DNA of 64,000 nt, taken from JBKEDC01 sp047975205 (lineage in GTDB: Bacteria; Bacteroidota; Bacteroidia; Bacteroidales; Prolixibacteraceae). Shown piece by piece: positions 20,335 through 29,630 of this stretch. Location: assembly GCA_047975205.1 (NCBI GenBank), contig JBKEDC010000037.1:1-64000 (forward strand), written 5' to 3'. The notes beneath the pieces are model-generated. The model worked only from the letters and a program-made list of their open reading frames with translations, did not search any database and was not told the DNA's origin. Each line of letters begins with the position of its first letter. The first letter of the stretch is position 1. The position numbers and the translations under genes are program-made.

Positions 20335-20692
20335 TTTTAATTGTTTTATTGGTATTATATTAAGCCAAGTTACGACTTTATCCTACAGCTTAATGCACAA
20401 GCAAAACATGAGCTTTAAACTATATTTATGTTTTATTTCAATTACAAAAGAAACATATTTAATTCAGAACTTACAATCTATTTGCGAAATAATTAATAAC
20501 AATAGACCTGAAATCTATCTTTTGTAATCCTATGTTACATTTAAATGTATGTTTTTAGATACAAAAAATAGCAGACTTAATCGGACGTTTTTATTTAAAC
20601 GAAAATGAAATGACATACAGCCTAAACCTATAAAAACAGAAGAGCTGAAGTCAAAAACTTCAGCTCTTCTGTTTTTATAAACAACCATTAGG
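20335..20692. other. Intergenic region pdxA-pnp
   Basis: Holds the pnp terminator palindrome (20629-20679) and upstream sequence of pdxA. The remainder is AT-rich with no gene seen. Confidence 0.5.
20629..20679. terminator. Perfect 22-bp palindromic terminator after pnp
   Basis: Left arm 20629-20650 and right arm 20658-20679 are exact reverse complements around a 7-base loop. The outer ends are A-rich/T-rich, so it works as an intrinsic terminator for pnp (minus strand) and in principle in both directions. Confidence 0.9.
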
Positions 20693-22924
20693 TTAGTCGC
20701 GAGGTTTTCTAGGCTCACGCGGTTCTCTGCGATTGTTATCACGACTTCCTCGATTACCACCTTCTGTGCGAGGAGGACGTTCGCGTTTCGGACGATCTAC
20801 CCATCCCTCAGGTTTAGGAAGTAATACTTTTCTGGAAAGCTTGAATTTACCGTTGTTGTCAATATCCAACAATTTCACCTCAACTTCTTCACCCACTTTC
20901 AAAACGTCTTCTGTATTTTCAACGCGTTCCCAAGCGATTTCCGAAACATGGAGTAAACCTTCTTTGCCCGGCATAATTTCTACAAATGCACCGAATGAAG
21001 TAATTGATTTAACAGCTCCTTTATAAGTTTCGCCCACTTCAGGAACGGCACACACTCGCTTGATATGTTCTTTAGCTGCCTCTAAATTCTCTTTATTGGC
21101 ACTTGCTATTTGAACATGTCCTTGGTTATCCTTTTCTTCAATGGTGATTGTTGTTTGCGTATCTTCTTGAAGCTTCTGGATATTTTTTCCTCCCGGTCCA
21201 ATAATAGCGCCAATCATATCTTTAGGAATCAAAACAACTTCAATTCGTGGCACATGCGGTTTATAGTCTGCTTTAGGCATATCGATTACTTCCGTAATTT
21301 TACCCATAATGTGCTCTCTACCTTGTTTGGCTTGTTGTAAAGCTTGAGTTAGAATTTCGTAAGAAAGACCATCTACTTTAATATCCATTTGAGTAGCTGT
21401 AATACCTTTTTCAGTACCTGTAACCTTGAAGTCCATATCTCCTAAATGATCTTCATCACCCAAAATATCAGAAAGTACAGCAAATTTCTCATTATCGGTA
21501 ATCAATCCCATGGCAATACCTGAAACCGGACGTTTAATCTGCACTCCGGCATCCATTAATGCCATAGTACCGGCACAAACTGTTGCCATTGATGATGAAC
21601 CGTTTGATTCTAAAATATCAGAAACTACACGAACAGTGTAAGGAAAATTTTGAGGAATCATGCGTTTTAGTGCACGATAAGCCAAATTACCGTGACCAAT
21701 CTCACGACGACTCAGTCCACGAGGTGTGCGAGGCTCTGCTACAGAAAATGGAGGAAAGTTGTAATGTAGTAAGAATTTCGAAGTTCCTTGCTCTGTTACA
21801 CTATCAATCATTTTTTCATCTAACTTTGTTCCTAAAGTTACCGACGATAACGATTGTGTTTCTCCACGAGTAAATAAAGAAGAACCATGTGCACCCGGCA
21901 AATAATCAACCTCACCCCAGATAGGACGAATTTGTGTTGTTGTACGACCATCTAAACGAATGCCTTCATCTAGAATCATACGGCGCATAGCTTCTTTCTC
22001 TACGTCATGATAATAGCGTTTTATCAATTTAACGTTTTTCTCTAATTCTTCATTTTCGGCATTGGCTTCCGAATATTTCTCAATATATTCTTTTACCAAA
22101 CTGCCGAAAGCTTCGCCTCGTTCGTGTTTATTGGCAATGCGCTGAGTTGCCACTTTGTAACAATCTTCATATAAATCGGCTTTCACCATCTCGCGAATAG
22201 CTTCATCATTTACTTCATGACAATATTCACGTTTTGTTTTACCGACAGCAGCAGCCAATTCTTCTTGCACTTTACAGTGTATGCGGATAGCATCATGAGC
22301 TACTTTGATGGCTTCCAACATTTCTTCTTCCGAAATTTCATCAAACTCACCTTCTACCATCATGATATTGTCATACGATGCTCCCACCATGATATCAATA
22401 TCAGATTCTTCTAATTGTGCACGACTAGGGTTAATAACAAATTTGCCATTAACACGACCAACGCGAACCTCTGAGATAGGGCACTCGAACGGAATGTCAG
22501 AAACCTGAATGGCAGCCGAAGCGGCCAAACCTGCCAAAGCATCAGGCATCACATTTTCATCATGCGAGATTAAAGAAATCATCATTGCTGTTTCAGCATG
22601 ATAATCAGCCGGAAAAAGCGGACGTAATGCCCGATCAATTAATCGAGCCACTAATATTTCTTCGTCGGTTGGACGAGCTTCACGTTTTAAAAAGCCTCCG
22701 GGAAAGCGACCGGCTGCCGAGAATTTTTCACGATAATCAACCGTGATAGGCATGAAATCAACATCTTCTTTTGCCTCTTTGGCTGAAACTACTGTTGCCA
22801 ATAGCATACTTCCGCCCATTTTCACAACAACTGCACCATCAGCTTGACGTGCTAAACGACCTGTTTCAATCGTAATTTCACGTCCATCGCCTAAGTCAAT
22901 TGTTTTAATAATTGCTTCACTCAT
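20693..22924 (-). CDS. pnp: Polynucleotide phosphorylase
   Basis: 3'-5' phosphorolytic exoribonuclease of RNA decay. The 743 residues contain two RNase PH domains (about 1-230 and 310-545, with SLFTRGETQ and the SDILGDEDHLGDMDFK catalytic region), a KH domain (GAIIGPGGKNIQ, about 560-625) and an S1 domain (YKGAVKSITSFGAFVEIMPG, about 630-700). The tail after about 705 is Arg/Pro/Gly-rich (RPKRERPPR and RDNNRREPREPRK), probably an RNA-contacting extension common in Bacteroidetes. It lies downstream of rpsO, the conserved rpsO-pnp order, but a clear terminator stands between them. Confidence 0.97.
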   Translation of the reverse strand: MSEAIIKTIDLGDGREITIETGRLARQADGAVVVKMGGSMLLATVVSAKEAKEDVDFMPITVDYREKFSAAGRFPGGFLKREARPTDEEILVARLIDRALRPLFPADYHAETAMMISLISHDENVMPDALAGLAASAAIQVSDIPFECPISEVRVGRVNGKFVINPSRAQLEESDIDIMVGASYDNIMMVEGEFDEISEEEMLEAIKVAHDAIRIHCKVQEELAAAVGKTKREYCHEVNDEAIREMVKADLYEDCYKVATQRIANKHERGEAFGSLVKEYIEKYSEANAENEELEKNVKLIKRYYHDVEKEAMRRMILDEGIRLDGRTTTQIRPIWGEVDYLPGAHGSSLFTRGETQSLSSVTLGTKLDEKMIDSVTEQGTSKFLLHYNFPPFSVAEPRTPRGLSRREIGHGNLAYRALKRMIPQNFPYTVRVVSDILESNGSSSMATVCAGTMALMDAGVQIKRPVSGIAMGLITDNEKFAVLSDILGDEDHLGDMDFKVTGTEKGITATQMDIKVDGLSYEILTQALQQAKQGREHIMGKITEVIDMPKADYKPHVPRIEVVLIPKDMIGAIIGPGGKNIQKLQEDTQTTITIEEKDNQGHVQIASANKENLEAAKEHIKRVCAVPEVGETYKGAVKSITSFGAFVEIMPGKEGLLHVSEIAWERVENTEDVLKVGEEVEVKLLDIDNNGKFKLSRKVLLPKPEGWVDRPKRERPPRTEGGNRGSRDNNRREPREPRKPRD

Positions 22925-22998
22925 TTTGGAATGTTTTAAATATAATACAAAATCATGTGGTGGGGATTTGTATCAGCTACCGAAGAAAATAATTTTCG

Positions 22999-23034
22999 GT
23001 ATAAAAAACAAAAGGGCAATATTAAATATTGCCC
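22999..23034 (-). terminator. Terminator of rpsO
   Basis: GGGCAATATT at 23014-23023 is the reverse complement of 23025-23034. On the minus strand the stem is followed by a T-rich run (complement of 22999-23013). Confidence 0.85.
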
Positions 23035-23053
23035 TCCTGCTGTATAAATTCAT

Positions 23054-23323
23054 TTATCGGCGTAAACCTAGTTCTTTAACGATTGCACGATATCTGTTGA
23101 TATCTTTTTTCATCAAATAATCTAGCAAACTACGACGCTTACCTACCAATTTCACCAAAGAACGTTGAGTAGAATAATCTTTACGATTCTTTTTCAAGTG
23201 TTCTGTCAAGCTGGAAATACGAAAAGAGAATAATGCAATTTGTCCCTCTGCTGAACCTGTATCGGTAGCACTTTTTCCGTGTTTAGCAAAAATCTCTGCT
23301 TTCTTTTCTGAAGTTAAATACAT
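23054..23323 (-). CDS. rpsO: 30S ribosomal protein S15
   Basis: Binds 16S rRNA helices in the central domain of the small subunit. The 89-residue form starts at MYLTSEKKAEIF (complement of 23321-23323), the family start; a further upstream ATG at 23356 would add an AT-coded hydrophobic stretch and is rejected. Contains HGKSATDTGSAEGQIA, HLKKNRKDYSTQRSLVKLVGKRRSLLDYL and ends ELGLRR, all classic S15. A terminator follows, so pnp beyond it may be only partly cotranscribed. Confidence 0.97.
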   Translation of the reverse strand: MYLTSEKKAEIFAKHGKSATDTGSAEGQIALFSFRISSLTEHLKKNRKDYSTQRSLVKLVGKRRSLLDYLMKKDINRYRAIVKELGLRR

Positions 23324-23353
23324 AATTATATTTTTATATAAGTAATACAATAA

Positions 23354-23385
23354 CAAAGTTGCAGCATTGCATAAAATAACAACAA
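23354..23385 (-). promoter_or_regulatory. Candidate rpsO promoter
   Basis: On the minus strand CAACTTTG (complement of 23354-23361) is a -7 box with one mismatch, and TTGTTG (complement of 23380-23385) gives a TTG 18-21 bases upstream. The transcript start would be about 25 bases before the rpsO ATG. Confidence 0.45.
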
Positions 23386-23692
23386 CTTTGAATTAATTCG
23401 ATGCGAAGATAATCATTTGCCCCATATTTACAATATAAAACATCGTACATCTCCAAAACTTAAATTCTAGAACTAAATTCATATTCTAAATCTAAGCAAC
23501 CATGAGGAAGACTGTGCCTTTTGATATATCTGACTACCCAACTAACTATAGGTATTGAATTATGTAACTAATTTAAACAAATCAGAAGTATTTTTCATTA
23601 TATCAAATGAAATTTAAATTTACTTTTTTTAACAAACTACTTCTTTTGTGTTGATCTAGGTTCTATTTATTAATATTTAATTGTATCGAATT
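23386..23692. other. Gene-free stretch between rpsO and small peptide gene
   Basis: AT-rich, no ORF, RNA gene or hairpin recognised. It should carry the promoter of the small peptide gene; TTCTTTTG at 23641-23648 is the closest -7-like sequence (second base T instead of A). Confidence 0.35.
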
Positions 23693-23875
23693 ATGAAAAA
23701 GAAAATTTTAATTGCATTAGCATTGATTATGCTGACAGCAATAAGTGCAGATGTCGCAGGTATTTTCAGAATAACATGCGGAAATGGAGATATGTATAAC
23801 TTCATTGCATTGGGTGATAATGTTGCAGAAGACTTGATACAAGCCTTTGAGTTTATGGAGGAAATTTGTTTTTAA
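23693..23875 (+). CDS. Small secreted peptide, unknown function
   Basis: A 60-residue ORF starting MKKKILIALALIMLTAISADVAG: a basic N-terminus, a hydrophobic core and a plausible signal peptidase site after about residue 19, so it is a likely exported peptide. The mature part of about 40 residues is acidic near the end, with one Cys in the middle (ITCGNG) and one near the C-terminus (EEICF). A TTG-start form beginning 12 bases earlier is less likely. It lies about 57 bases before a decayed GLPGLI gene on the same strand. No family is recognised. It could be a real peptide or a surviving 5' piece of the decayed locus. Confidence 0.5.
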   Translation: MKKKILIALALIMLTAISADVAGIFRITCGNGDMYNFIALGDNVAEDLIQAFEFMEEICF

Positions 23876-23931
23876 TCAATATTGCAGTGGTATAAGTTAC
23901 ACCTCTGCTTAACATTAAAGCTACAAGTTTT

Positions 23932-24597
23932 ATGAATAAATACAGACCAAGAAAGAACAAGGTCTTTGGATATGACATTGTCGATAGGCGAAAAATGGAG
24001 TTGTTTTGTATCTCCAAGTAGAAATACGATAGACTCTCTCAGCTATCACGGCCTAATGAATGATTTTATTGCAAAACACACAAAACCAGGAGAGCCTATT
24101 TCTATTAATAAGACGTTTCCTAATGTCTAAGGCATACATTTCCTAAATAGATATTACCTCTACAAGAATATCGATAATAACGAAACCAATCTACTTGAGT
24201 CACCCTCTGGAACTAGTGCTTGGCTAGAGGTTAGTGAAGATATAAATCTTAATTGGAAGCTTGATACCGACAGTATGAAGTACTTCTCTAAATATAGTGC
24301 TACAAGGCGAGTTGCTCGTATGCAGGTAGAGATTACATAGCTTGGTATGCTCCAGATGTTTCCATTAATAATGGTCCATATAAATTTAACGGACTGCCCG
24401 GCTTAATTGTGAATATACACGACTCTAAGAATCAGCACTCATTCACACTGAAGTCGTTTAACAGAATGTCAGAAGGCTCGTTAATATTCAGAACTACAAG
24501 AAACGCCAAATGTGTGGACTTTGGGGAATATATAAAAGCAAAGAAAGCTAATCAGCGACTAAAATCCCAAGAAATGTCCAGTAATTTAGTGATATAA
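23932..24597 (+). pseudogene. Decayed GLPGLI family protein
   Basis: Pieced together across frames, this reads as a GLPGLI family protein (a secreted Bacteroidetes family of unknown function, named for its motif). One frame from 23972 gives TLSIGEKWSCFVS, with an in-frame TAA at 24128-24130 and a TAG at 24338-24340; the shifted frame then gives GRDYIAWYAPDVSINNGPYKF followed by NGLPGLIVNIHDSKN, the exact family signature. An earlier shift near 23970 joins an N-terminal piece from 23932 (MNKYRPRKNKVFGYD). So there are at least two frameshifts and one internal stop, and the signal peptide is missing. The AT-rich region to about 24770 may hold the lost C-terminus. Confidence 0.75.
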
Positions 24598-24808
24598 CAT
24601 ATACCTTAAAACCAAAATCAGACAGACTACATTACAAGTTGATATTGCGCAATATACTCAACAACGATAGCTATGTACAATATAGTACATCAGAATACTG
24701 GGCAATGCGGAATACGTATCATGTGCGTCCAAGAGAGCTTATTTTATATATATTAGTTACCATTTATAGCTTATTCTACTTTGATAAACTACGATAAGCG
24801 AATATCAT

Positions 24809-25981
24809 CTACTTTTTATCCCTCGTCACCACCTTATTCAGAACTATGCGGAAGGTTGTGCCTTTTTTCAATTCCGAGTTTCTTACATATATCCTACCGT
24901 GATGATATTCTTCAATAATGCGTTTAGCCAACGATAATCCTAATCCCCAACCTCGTTTTTTACTGGTGTACCCCGGTTGAAAAACTCTTTTAAATTCCGC
25001 TTTTGCTATACCTTTACCTGTATCACTCACGTCTAACACCACATTGTCGGCGTGCTGCTGCAGGTTAATTTTAATTTCTCCTTTATGCGCAATAGCATCA
25101 ACAGCATTCCTGCACAAATTTTCTACCACCCAACTTAGCAGAACAAAATTATGGGGCACATTAAAATCAGCATTCTCCTCAATCTCAACAGTTAGATTAA
25201 CTTTGTTAGAGATGCGAGGAGCCAAGTACGACACGGCTTCATCTATTGTTTTACGGAAATCGGTATCGACTAGATCCGGCTTCGAACCTATTTTAGAGAA
25301 ACGATTAGCTATTTTCTCTAAACGAGTAATATCTTTTTCTATTTCTTGTATGGCTTCACTGTTTGCACCCTCCATGCGAAGAATTTCCAACCAAGCCATT
25401 AATGATGATATGGGAGTGCCCAACTGATGGGCTGTTTCTTTCGACATGCCAATCCACAGATTCTCTTGTTCTAACTTGCGCATGGATTGAAAACTGTAAA
25501 AGGCTAGAGAAACTAACAATCCCACAATAAATATTTGCAGAAGAGGAAAGTAAGTGATATTCTTCAACACAACTGAATTATCATAATAAATCAGATAGTG
25601 CTCACCCCGAGGTAAATCTACCATAATAGGCTTAGTGTGCCGCATCGAACGTAATTCCTTAGCTAAAATTTCCTCTTTATTTTCTGCCGTGTAATCAATA
25701 TTAGCAGATGTTAATATTACACCGGTACTGTCAGTCAGAATGATAGGTATGGTGGTGTTCGACTTGATAACTTCTAATAGAAATGACATGTTAGCATCCG
25801 GAGCTTTCTCATCTGAGGATATTCTATGTACTGCATCTGCCCATAGGGCTACTGACTTTTCTTCTTCTACCGCCATTTTACTTGCCAACCAGTTGGTATA
25901 TACCAAAGATAATATGGCTAGTGCAACTCCTATAATTATCCAAAATCTACGCCAATCTAAGCTTCTAAGTTTGGAAATCAT
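24809..25981 (-). CDS. Sensor histidine kinase
   Basis: 390-residue membrane sensor kinase: a first helix at about 13-33, an extracytoplasmic sensing segment of about 110 residues, a second helix at about 145-163, a phosphoacceptor domain with SKETAHQLGTP (His185) and a C-terminal HATPase domain with NLCRNAVDAI, DVSDTGKGIAK and RGWGLGLSLAKRII. No response regulator gene is nearby, so it is an orphan kinase in this window. It starts 6 bases after the dxs stop, so it is probably cotranscribed from the dxs promoter. The signal sensed is unknown. Confidence 0.92.
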   Translation of the reverse strand: MISKLRSLDWRRFWIIIGVALAILSLVYTNWLASKMAVEEEKSVALWADAVHRISSDEKAPDANMSFLLEVIKSNTTIPIILTDSTGVILTSANIDYTAENKEEILAKELRSMRHTKPIMVDLPRGEHYLIYYDNSVVLKNITYFPLLQIFIVGLLVSLAFYSFQSMRKLEQENLWIGMSKETAHQLGTPISSLMAWLEILRMEGANSEAIQEIEKDITRLEKIANRFSKIGSKPDLVDTDFRKTIDEAVSYLAPRISNKVNLTVEIEENADFNVPHNFVLLSWVVENLCRNAVDAIAHKGEIKINLQQHADNVVLDVSDTGKGIAKAEFKRVFQPGYTSKKRGWGLGLSLAKRIIEEYHHGRIYVRNSELKKGTTFRIVLNKVVTRDKK

Positions 25982-25987
25982 ATGCTT

Positions 25988-27886
25988 TTAACCTATTATA
26001 TGTTGTATTGCCAAACAGATGTGTGAAGCATCAAAACCGCACAGAGCTGCCAATTCGTCTTGTGAACCATGCTCTACAAATTCATCAGGAACTCCCAAGC
26101 GAACTACTCTTGCCGTATATTGGTTATCTGCCATAAATTCTAATACCGCCGAACCAAATCCGCCCTGAATAACGCCGTCTTCCACCGTAATTACCTTATT
26201 AAATTTGGCGAATATCTCGTGTAGTAGTTCTTCATCAATAGGTTTCACAAAACGCATATCATAATGAGCCACTGAAATTTCATCTTGCAGTTGCATTATA
26301 GCTTGCTTCGCCCTAATCCCTGCTGTCCCTATAGTTAGCACAGCCACATCGTCGCCATCAGTTAATCTACGCCCTCTTCCCACTTCTATCGGCTGAAATG
26401 CTTGCCTCCAATCTACCATTGTTCCTGCTCCGCGCGGATAACGAATAGAGAAAGGTCCCATATGATCTTGTTGAGCCGTAAACATGAGGTTACGCAGCTC
26501 AATTTCATCCATAGGTGCCGATACAATCATATTCGGAATACTTCGCATGTAAGCCAAATCAAACACTCCGTGATGCGTTGCCCCGTCAGCCCCTACTAGT
26601 CCTCCTCTATCTAAGCAAAACACTACATTTAGTTTTTGAAGAGCCACATCATGAATTACATGATCATATGCCCGCTGCATAAAGGTAGAATAGATATTGC
26701 AGAAGGGTGTCATTCCTTGAATAGCCATTCCCGCCGAAAAGGTCACGGCATGTCCTTCGGCAATGCCTACATCAAAAGCTCGATTGGGCATTTCTTTCAT
26801 CAATATATTCATGGAACAACCCGAAGGCATGGCCGGTGTTACTCCTATAATTTTATCATTAGCTTGAGCCAGTTCTACAATGGTTTTTCCAAATACATCT
26901 TGAAATTTAAGTGGCTTGACCTCTGCAGAAGCCGTTTTGATAATTTCTCCTGTTTCCGGATTAAAAACACCCGGAGCATGATAAACTGTCTGATTAATTT
27001 CTGCCGGCTTTAGCCCCTTCCCTTTCTTTGTAACTACATGCAACAGCTTAGGTCCGGGTATATTACGCATCAATTTTAATGCTTTGGTGAGGTATTGCAC
27101 ATCATGACCATCAATAGGACCGAAATAACGCACCCCCAGCCCTTCAAATAGATTAGATTGTTTTAGCAAAGCTGCTTTAACAGCATTCTCTGTTTTTTGC
27201 ACTAAGCTTCTTGCTGCCGTTCCCAAACCTTTCATTTTTCCCAGACTCATCCATACTTCGCGTTTCAACTTGTTGTATGATTCTGAGGTAGACATTTCCA
27301 AAAGTGTATTGGTTAAGCCTCCTACATTGGGGTCGATGGCCATATTATTGTCATTCAAAATAACAAGTAGATCTGACTTGCTTGCTCCGGCATTGTTCAG
27401 CCCTTCAAAGGCTAATCCACCGGTTAATGAGCCATCGCCAATTATCGCCACATGTTTCTTATCGGTTTCTCCTTTTATTGCTGAAGAAATTGCCATGCCC
27501 AAAGCTGCAGAAACCGATGTGCTGGCATGGCCTACCCCGAAAGCATCATATTCACTTTCTTTGATATTCGGGAAACCGCTTAAACCTTTATATTTCCGAT
27601 TAGTGTGAAACTGTTTTCTTCTCCCGGTGAGAATTTTATGTGGGTAAGCCTGATGACCAACATCCCACACTAACTTATCATAGGGCGTGTTATACACATA
27701 ATGTAAGGCTACAGTTAATTCAATTACACCAAGACTAGAACCTAAATGTCCCGGATTGTGCGATACTGATTCAATGATAAAGTTACGCAGTTCTTCGCAA
27801 ACAGTAGGTAAATCCGTCACATTAAGCTTTTTTAAATCGGCAGGATAATCCAACTGATTTAAAAATTTATAGTCTTTTTCTTCCAT
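25988..27886 (-). CDS. dxs: 1-deoxy-D-xylulose-5-phosphate synthase
   Basis: TPP enzyme that condenses pyruvate with glyceraldehyde 3-phosphate to DXP, the entry to the MEP isoprenoid pathway and a precursor for PLP and thiamine. The 632-residue form starts MEEKDYKFL (complement of 27884-27886); the longer ORF from 27958 is rejected because a -7 promoter box lies inside its first codons. Seen are VSHNPGHLGSSLG, VWDVGHQAYPHKILTGR, the TPP motif GDGSLTGGLAFEGLN to NDNNMAI, DRGGLVGADGATHHG and IRYPRG. An orphan sensor kinase follows after 6 bases. Confidence 0.97.
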   Translation of the reverse strand: MEEKDYKFLNQLDYPADLKKLNVTDLPTVCEELRNFIIESVSHNPGHLGSSLGVIELTVALHYVYNTPYDKLVWDVGHQAYPHKILTGRRKQFHTNRKYKGLSGFPNIKESEYDAFGVGHASTSVSAALGMAISSAIKGETDKKHVAIIGDGSLTGGLAFEGLNNAGASKSDLLVILNDNNMAIDPNVGGLTNTLLEMSTSESYNKLKREVWMSLGKMKGLGTAARSLVQKTENAVKAALLKQSNLFEGLGVRYFGPIDGHDVQYLTKALKLMRNIPGPKLLHVVTKKGKGLKPAEINQTVYHAPGVFNPETGEIIKTASAEVKPLKFQDVFGKTIVELAQANDKIIGVTPAMPSGCSMNILMKEMPNRAFDVGIAEGHAVTFSAGMAIQGMTPFCNIYSTFMQRAYDHVIHDVALQKLNVVFCLDRGGLVGADGATHHGVFDLAYMRSIPNMIVSAPMDEIELRNLMFTAQQDHMGPFSIRYPRGAGTMVDWRQAFQPIEVGRGRRLTDGDDVAVLTIGTAGIRAKQAIMQLQDEISVAHYDMRFVKPIDEELLHEIFAKFNKVITVEDGVIQGGFGSAVLEFMADNQYTARVVRLGVPDEFVEHGSQDELAALCGFDASHICLAIQHIIG

Positions 27887-27905
27887 TTCAAGTTTATTGC
27901 ACTTG

Positions 27906-27913
27906 CAAATATA
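27906..27913 (-). promoter_or_regulatory. -7 promoter box of dxs
   Basis: The minus strand reads TATATTTG, a perfect TAnnTTTG. Transcription would start about 13 bases before the ATG at 27886, which supports the shorter dxs. No clear TTG is seen at the -33 distance. Confidence 0.5.
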
Positions 27914-28338
27914 TAATATATTCTCTGAAGAGTCTTTATCAGTCCACGTTATAACCAATCATTCACCTAAAAAACTTAAACTCAGCTTGAATTAAACATT
28001 TCTCATTTGACACTAAATAGATTAACAAGCACACACAATAAGCTATAAGTAAATAATTTAAAGTAAAACGACATGGAGTTGCATTACGTTTTTTAAGCAT
28101 TTATCAAAAAAATATAGACATAAAAAACAATATGACCTGCTTATCTATAAAGAATACGCATACTGCAAGTATCTTTTATACCTATTCTTAGTTTAGAATA
28201 GATGGAATTTGCATTATTTGCTGCTATCTGTATAAAATATGAGTAGCACAAGATACTTTAACAAACTGTCTGCATAAAATATAAGCGCCCTAATTTTTAA
28301 AGATTACAATCTCAGAAAAGAATATTTAGTAATTGTCG
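27914..28338. other. Gene-free AT-rich stretch between clpX and dxs
   Basis: No ORF or RNA gene is seen. The left end is upstream sequence of dxs and the right end abuts the clpX terminator. Confidence 0.5.
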
Positions 28339-28374
28339 AAAAAAAAGGTTTGCATAAATAACATGCAAACCTTT
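28339..28374 (-). terminator. Terminator of clpPX
   Basis: The 12-base arms 28344-28355 and 28363-28374 are exact reverse complements around a 7-base loop. On the minus strand a T run follows (complement of 28339-28346). Confidence 0.92.
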
Positions 28375-28399
28375 GTGTTAATTATCAACTGTTATTTAA

Positions 28400-29629
28400 T
28401 TAGCTAACCTGTTTTTGATGATTTAAGTTGAATTTTTCCTCTGCATAAGCCCGGGTAATTTTCAACGTTTTTTTATTTTCTGATGGTGTGTCAAACATTG
28501 CATCAATCATAATACTTTCACAGATTGAACGCAATCCTCTGGCTCCCAATTTAAATTCGACTGCCATATCAACAATAAATTCCAAAGCCCCATCTTCAAA
28601 CTCTAACTTGATGCCGTCAATATCAAAAAGTTTCACATATTGTTTAACTAGAGAGTTTTTGGGCTCAGTTAGAATATTTCGCAATGCTTGTCGATCCAAT
28701 GGTTCTAAGTAAGCTAATACCGGAAGCCTGCCAATAATTTCAGGAATTAAGCCAAAGCTTTTTAAATCTTGGGGCGAAACATACTGCAAGAAGTTAGCTT
28801 GGTCGATGCCTTCATTTTTTTTCTGCACGCCATAGCCCACCACTTTTGTATTCAAACGATTGGCAATCCTACGTTCAATACCATCGAAAGCTCCACCACA
28901 AATAAATAAGATATTCTTGGTGTTTACCGGAATCATTTTTTGGTCGGGATGTTTACGTCCACCATGAGGAGGAACATTAATTACCGAACCTTCCAATAAC
29001 TTCAATAAGCCTTGTTGCACACCTTCTCCCGACACATCGCGAGTAATAGATGGATTATCTCCTTTACGCGCTATTTTATCTATCTCATCGATGAACACAA
29101 TTCCTCTCTCTGCAGCTTCTACATCATAATCGCAAGCCTGCAATAACCTTGAAAGCAAACTTTCAATATCTTCGCCAACATAACCGGCTTCCGTAAGTAC
29201 GGTAGCATCAACAATAGTAAACGGTACATGAAGTAATTTGGCAATTGTTTTCGCCAATAAAGTTTTACCCGTACCTGTTTGTCCTACTAAAATGATATTC
29301 GATTTTTCAATCTCTACCTCTTCTTCGTCGGTCGGAGCATTCTGTTTTAATCGTTTATAGTGATTATACACAGCTACTGCCAATGTTTTCTTCGCCTTAT
29401 CCTGACCGATAACATAGGCATCTAGAAATTCTTTTATCTCGCGGGGTTTTAACAGCTTCAATTCTGAAAGGTCAAAATCGGAAGCCGCTCCAAATTCTTC
29501 TTCCAGTATTTGGTGAGCTTGTTCTATACATGAATTACATATATGTCCGTCAACACCTGCTATCAAAACGCCAACGTCCTTTCTGTCTCTACCACAAAAG
29601 GAACATTTATCTCCTGCTTTATTTGTCAT
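28400..29629 (-). CDS. clpX: ATP-dependent Clp protease unfoldase ClpX
   Basis: AAA+ hexamer that unfolds substrates and feeds them to ClpP. The 409 residues show an N-terminal zinc domain (C9, C12, C31, C34), Walker A GQTGTGKT (116-123), Walker B VFIDEIDKIARK, the pore-1 loop region AGYVGEDIE and the C-terminal sensor ARGLRSICE. The ClpP-binding IGF loop is not obvious in the text; the segment KSFGLIPEIIGRLPV is in the usual place. It starts 1 base after the clpP stop, a standard operon. Confidence 0.97.
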   Translation of the reverse strand: MTNKAGDKCSFCGRDRKDVGVLIAGVDGHICNSCIEQAHQILEEEFGAASDFDLSELKLLKPREIKEFLDAYVIGQDKAKKTLAVAVYNHYKRLKQNAPTDEEEVEIEKSNIILVGQTGTGKTLLAKTIAKLLHVPFTIVDATVLTEAGYVGEDIESLLSRLLQACDYDVEAAERGIVFIDEIDKIARKGDNPSITRDVSGEGVQQGLLKLLEGSVINVPPHGGRKHPDQKMIPVNTKNILFICGGAFDGIERRIANRLNTKVVGYGVQKKNEGIDQANFLQYVSPQDLKSFGLIPEIIGRLPVLAYLEPLDRQALRNILTEPKNSLVKQYVKLFDIDGIKLEFEDGALEFIVDMAVEFKLGARGLRSICESIMIDAMFDTPSENKKTLKITRAYAEEKFNLNHQKQVS

Positions 29630-29630
29630 A

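Noticed and set aside
26636..27013. 125-codon plus-strand ORF inside dxs
   Set aside because: Antisense shadow of a well-conserved enzyme gene.
27887..27958. Upstream in-frame start for dxs
   Set aside because: A TATATTTG promoter box lies inside this part, and homologues start near the internal ATG.
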